A stretch of DNA of 64,000 bases, from assembly GCF_014189855.1 (NCBI RefSeq), contig NZ_BJFN01000001.1, forward strand, positions 992,001 to 1,056,000, read 5' to 3'. The position numbers and the translations under genes are program-made. Origin of the DNA: Buttiauxella sp. A111. GTDB lineage: Bacteria > Pseudomonadota > Gammaproteobacteria > Enterobacterales > Enterobacteriaceae. Within the stretch, counting starts at the first letter, position 1; every line of letters starts with the position of its first letter. Shown piece by piece: positions 61,024 to 64,000 of the stretch. The notes beneath the pieces are model-generated. The model ran no database searches and was not told the DNA's origin. It was given only the letters and a program-made list of their open reading frames with translations.

Positions 61024-61662
61024 TGCTTACTCATCAAAAGTGGCGCCAAAGTCTCTGCTCTTGCTGGCAGATGAACACCACATCGATTCATGGGGAGGAA
61101 CAATTAACCTTACAATTAGTGCCAGAATCAGAACTTTACCAGCAAATTGATGGGGTTTTTTACTCCTTTCTATAACCTTTTGTCAACTTTAACAAAAGTA
61201 TCCACACATTAATTTACATGACAGCAACTTCATTAACATTTAATGCGTTAAAAGCTGGTAACGTCACGTTACTAACTCGTTTTCAATGAAGGTGAATCGT
61301 GTCCGTTATGGAGGAAAAAAATAACTACTGCTCTATTTTGGCAGGAAATCTCAACTATTCATCCCCCCTATAGGGAGTATTTTCTTGATCTGAGACACGC
61401 TTCTGTTAATTCATATCAAAAACCAACAACATTGCAGCCTTTATTTTAACATTTGAAGCGATTTTGATTCCCAGGATGTAGGGAGAAAGCAGGTAGGATG
61501 AGAGATGGAAAACAGATTGTTTTAAAAGACATTTTTACAAAAAAGCAATAAACCCACGGTACGCTGATTAAAAAACAAGCCATTGAGGCAAAAATAGCAC
61601 CCAATGACCTGTTTTTGAATTTCATAATTTGTTACTAACAAATCCGCTTTACGGCTATAGCG
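61024..61662. other. nuo promoter region between nuoA and lrhA
   Basis: An AT-rich 640-bp gap with no gene. A minus-strand TTGACA (plus TGTCAA at 61181-61186) is the best -35-like hexamer toward nuoA. A perfect palindrome CCCTATAGGG lies at 61366-61375. E. coli nuo is controlled from this region by ArcA, NarL, FNR, Fis and IHF; I could not place these sites with confidence. Confidence 0.5.
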
Positions 61663-62598
61663 TTACTCGAAATCGCCTTCCAGTAACACCGTGTCACCAT
61701 CTTCATCAGAAGAAGCCATGTAACGATATGGATTCGGGTTGATTTCCAGTGCGCTAAAAATAGCCTGCGCTAAATCATTGGTGGTTTGCAGATTACGGCA
61801 CAGCATGTATTGCGTATCAGGCATGGCCGGCAAACCATCGGCACTTCCCAGCACGCGTAGCTCTGGACTCATCATTTCTACCGGACGGGAGGTAATCCCA
61901 AGCCCTGCTTTAACCGCAGCGCGAACGGCAGAAAGCGTAGAAGCAACATAGGCAATACGCCACGGAATGCGGGCCGCATTCAATTGCTCAATCATCATAT
62001 CCCGATATGGGCTCGGATTATCGAGCACCACTAAAGGCACCGTTTCACCTTTCAGGAAGATGTAATCAGCAGCGCAGTACCATAATGTTGGCGAAGTGCG
62101 TAAAACAATGGATTCAAAATGCGCAGGTTTCGACGTGGTGACAACTAAATCAACTTCCTGCTGATCGAGCATTTCAACCATAAACGGATTACGTTTAACA
62201 CGCACATCCAACGCCAATTTTGGGTAAACCGAGCTTATCCGATTGAGCAGAAACGGCAGAATGGTATCCGCTGTTTCATCAGATGCCCCAATCGTTAATA
62301 CGCCTTGCAAATTGCTGAACATTAGCGAAGTACAAGCTTCATCATTAAAACGCAAAATCTTTCGCGCATAACCAAGGAGCTGAATACCGTGCTCGGTCAG
62401 CAATTTATTACGTCCATGACGGGCAAAAAGCTCTTTTCCTACCAATTGTTCAAGACGTTGCATCTGCTGGCTTACAGCCGATTGAGTACGGCATACCGCA
62501 ACAGCAGCAGCGGCAAAAGTATTCAGATCCGCTACGGCAACAAAAGTCCTGAGCAGATCGAGGTCGAGATTAAGTATCGGACGATTTGCGTTAATCAT
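61663..62598 (-). CDS. lrhA: LrhA, LysR-type regulator of motility and virulence traits
   Basis: 311 residues. The winged helix-turn-helix at about 10-70 includes [38 protein letters not shown]. The effector-binding domain follows (about 95-300). The start [15 protein letters not shown] is typical of enterobacterial LrhA. In E. coli it represses flhDC and type 1 fimbriation and affects RpoS. It lies between nuo and alaA, as in E. coli. Confidence 0.95.
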   Translation of the reverse strand: MINANRPILNLDLDLLRTFVAVADLNTFAAAAVAVCRTQSAVSQQMQRLEQLVGKELFARHGRNKLLTEHGIQLLGYARKILRFNDEACTSLMFSNLQGVLTIGASDETADTILPFLLNRISSVYPKLALDVRVKRNPFMVEMLDQQEVDLVVTTSKPAHFESIVLRTSPTLWYCAADYIFLKGETVPLVVLDNPSPYRDMMIEQLNAARIPWRIAYVASTLSAVRAAVKAGLGITSRPVEMMSPELRVLGSADGLPAMPDTQYMLCRNLQTTNDLAQAIFSALEINPNPYRYMASSDEDGDTVLLEGDFE

Positions 62599-63606
62599 AA
62601 TTTTTTCACTAGTAGGTTGCTCTTACGAGTCTGCCTTAGTTTTATTGCTGTGATTTATCAAAAAGATAAAGCAATTCCCTTTTACAGAACGCCTCCCGAT
62701 GGGGAGCACCGTCATCCTGACAGTCGTTCTGACTTATTTATTTTCATGCCCTCAGGCGAATGCGAATCAATAATGCGACACATTTATACCTGGGGATATT
62801 ATACTGACGTTTACAACATACAAACTTTCGTCTTAACGCACTAGCTACTGAAATTAAAACTGCGTAATTATTGTAAATCAACTTCAGCGCTGAGTTTTAT
62901 TTATTCAACTCACAGCAGACACCCGTGTAAACACCATGAAAATTTCCTTTAAGGCACTTCGTTTCACTGGCAATTGACACAGAACAAAGACGATAAACCA
63001 ACCTACAATAAAACATGAGGTTGCGTTATTTCCAGCAAAAATTACCTACCAATTTCAGCACTGCATCTTACCGCAAAACGAAGTAACTCATAACTTTTGT
63101 TGCGAATTATCTGATCTCATTCTCTTTTTTAATTCACTCTCCAATGCATTATTCACAGAAGTGTCCAAAATTCTACAAGCTAAATGAGAAGCAATATAAC
63201 TCTATTCTTTGTTTATATTAATCACATACATGTTTATTTTTATACACATATTATTAACTCACACTCACCACTCCATTTAAGTTGAGCATGAATATTCAAT
63301 TTTTCTTAACTATTACTCAGTTAAATTCATATTACAGTCAGCAGCACCTACTACACCCACCACACCAAGGCAGTTAATATTGTTGAATTTTTATTAATAT
63401 TCTATATTTTTTATCGATATCAATATATTTAACAACACATAATACTGCTGAATAATTTCCAAACCGATTTTACTTCCCCCTCTAAAAATTGAAGATTTAT
63501 TACTATTTGGCGCTTCGACAACCTTCAAATCTGGGCGTTGCAGGAGTACATTGTTGCCTGGTCGCTTCCACGGCAGGAAGTGGCGCTAACATTTAAGGTC
63601 AGGTTC
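62599..63606. other. Long AT-rich lrhA-alaA intergenic region
   Basis: About 1 kb between the divergent lrhA and alaA genes. No convincing gene: frames are short and the base composition is strongly AT, especially 63180-63480. E. coli also has a long gap here with a long lrhA leader, and H-NS-like silencing would fit the composition. I see no clear operator. Confidence 0.6.
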
Positions 63607-64000
63607 ATGTCCCCAATCGAAAAATCCAGCAAACTTGATAACGTCTGTTATGACATCCGTGGCCCAGTACTCAAAGAGGCGAAACGTCTTGAGGAAGAAG
63701 GGAATAAAGTCCTCAAGCTGAATATTGGCAACCCAGCGCCATTTGGCTTTGATGCCCCGGATGAGATCCTTGTCGATGTGATTCGTAACCTGCCTACGGC
63801 GCAAGGCTATTGCGACTCGAAAGGGCTCTACTCCGCACGTAAAGCCATCATGCAGCATTATCAAGCACGAGAAATGCGGGATGTGACGGTTGAAGACATC
63901 TACATCGGTAACGGTGTTTCTGAGCTGATTGTTCAATCTATGCAAGCATTGCTGAACAGCGGTGATGAGATGTTGGTTCCTGCTCCAGATTATCCGTTAT
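63607..64000 (+). CDS. alaA: AlaA, glutamate-pyruvate aminotransferase, N-terminal part cut by the window edge
   Basis: The first 131 codons are visible, beginning MSPIEKSSKLDNVCYDIRGPV. LNIGNPAPFGFDAPDEI, GYCDSKGLYSARKAI and YIGNGVSELI belong to the N-terminal segment of class I/II PLP aminotransferases. It makes alanine from pyruvate and glutamate. The PLP-binding lysine lies beyond the window. It follows lrhA in divergent orientation, as in E. coli (yfbQ). Confidence 0.93.
   Translation, partial: MSPIEKSSKLDNVCYDIRGPVLKEAKRLEEEGNKVLKLNIGNPAPFGFDAPDEILVDVIRNLPTAQGYCDSKGLYSARKAIMQHYQAREMRDVTVEDIYIGNGVSELIVQSMQALLNSGDEMLVPAPDYPL

Noticed and set aside
61361-61380. CCTATAGGGAG resembling a T7-type promoter core
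   Set aside because: Only the last part of a phage promoter is matched, no phage polymerase is present, and it is better described as a short palindrome.
62389-62844. 151-codon plus-strand frame upstream of lrhA
   Set aside because: The first half is antisense to lrhA and the rest runs into AT-rich intergenic DNA; no homology or ribosome binding site is seen.

Overview
The window is ordinary chromosomal DNA of a member of the Enterobacteriaceae. Nearly every protein is close to its Escherichia coli counterpart in length and motifs. The gal operators, the Fur, TyrR and LexA sites and the tRNA sequences are also of enterobacterial type. Gene content and order differ from E. coli K-12 enough to exclude E. 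coli itself; I cannot name the genus safely.

Layout from the left: the 3' end of yejM and tRNA-Pro(GGG); an SOS-controlled umuDC operon on the minus strand and yjiN on the plus strand; acrZ, modE, modF and the galETKM operon; gpmA and aroG converging on a shared terminator; ybgS and zitB converging on pnuC and nadA; a tRNA-Lys/tRNA-Val cluster with two copies of an odd hairpin-rich element; the Tol-Pal genes cpoB, pal, tolB, tolA, tolR, tolQ, ybgC; cytochrome bd (cydA, cydB, cydX, ybgE); the TCA block sucABCD and sdhCDAB with divergent gltA; an unrecognised lipoprotein gene; nei, pxpC, pxpB, ybgI, phr and a full-length ybgA (rudS-like); the 13-gene nuo operon for complex I; lrhA; and the start of alaA at the right edge.

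Functionally this is a respiratory and central-carbon segment. Citrate synthase, 2-oxoglutarate dehydrogenase, succinyl-CoA synthetase and succinate dehydrogenase feed the quinone pool together with NADH dehydrogenase I, and cytochrome bd oxidises it. The rest is envelope maintenance (Tol-Pal, YejM), galactose use, NAD and aromatic biosynthesis, and DNA repair (Pol V, photolyase, endonuclease VIII).

Against the K-12 map, three separate regions are joined: yejM-proL (about minute 49), acrZ to ybgA (about minutes 16-17) and nuo-lrhA-alaA (about minute 51). The joins fall between proL and acrZ, where umuDC and yjiN lie, and between ybgA and nuoN. The modABC, mngRAB, dtpD and pxpA genes expected at these places are missing from the window. 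I see no prophage, insertion sequence, CRISPR array or clearly new multi-gene system. The best leads are a umuD that starts at the UmuD' position and has lost the catalytic lysine, an ERIC element that extends NuoA, the duplicated hairpin element in the tRNA operon, a 34-bp perfect palindrome around the aroG TyrR box, the tandem array between nuoF and nuoG, and the rudS-like gene beside phr.
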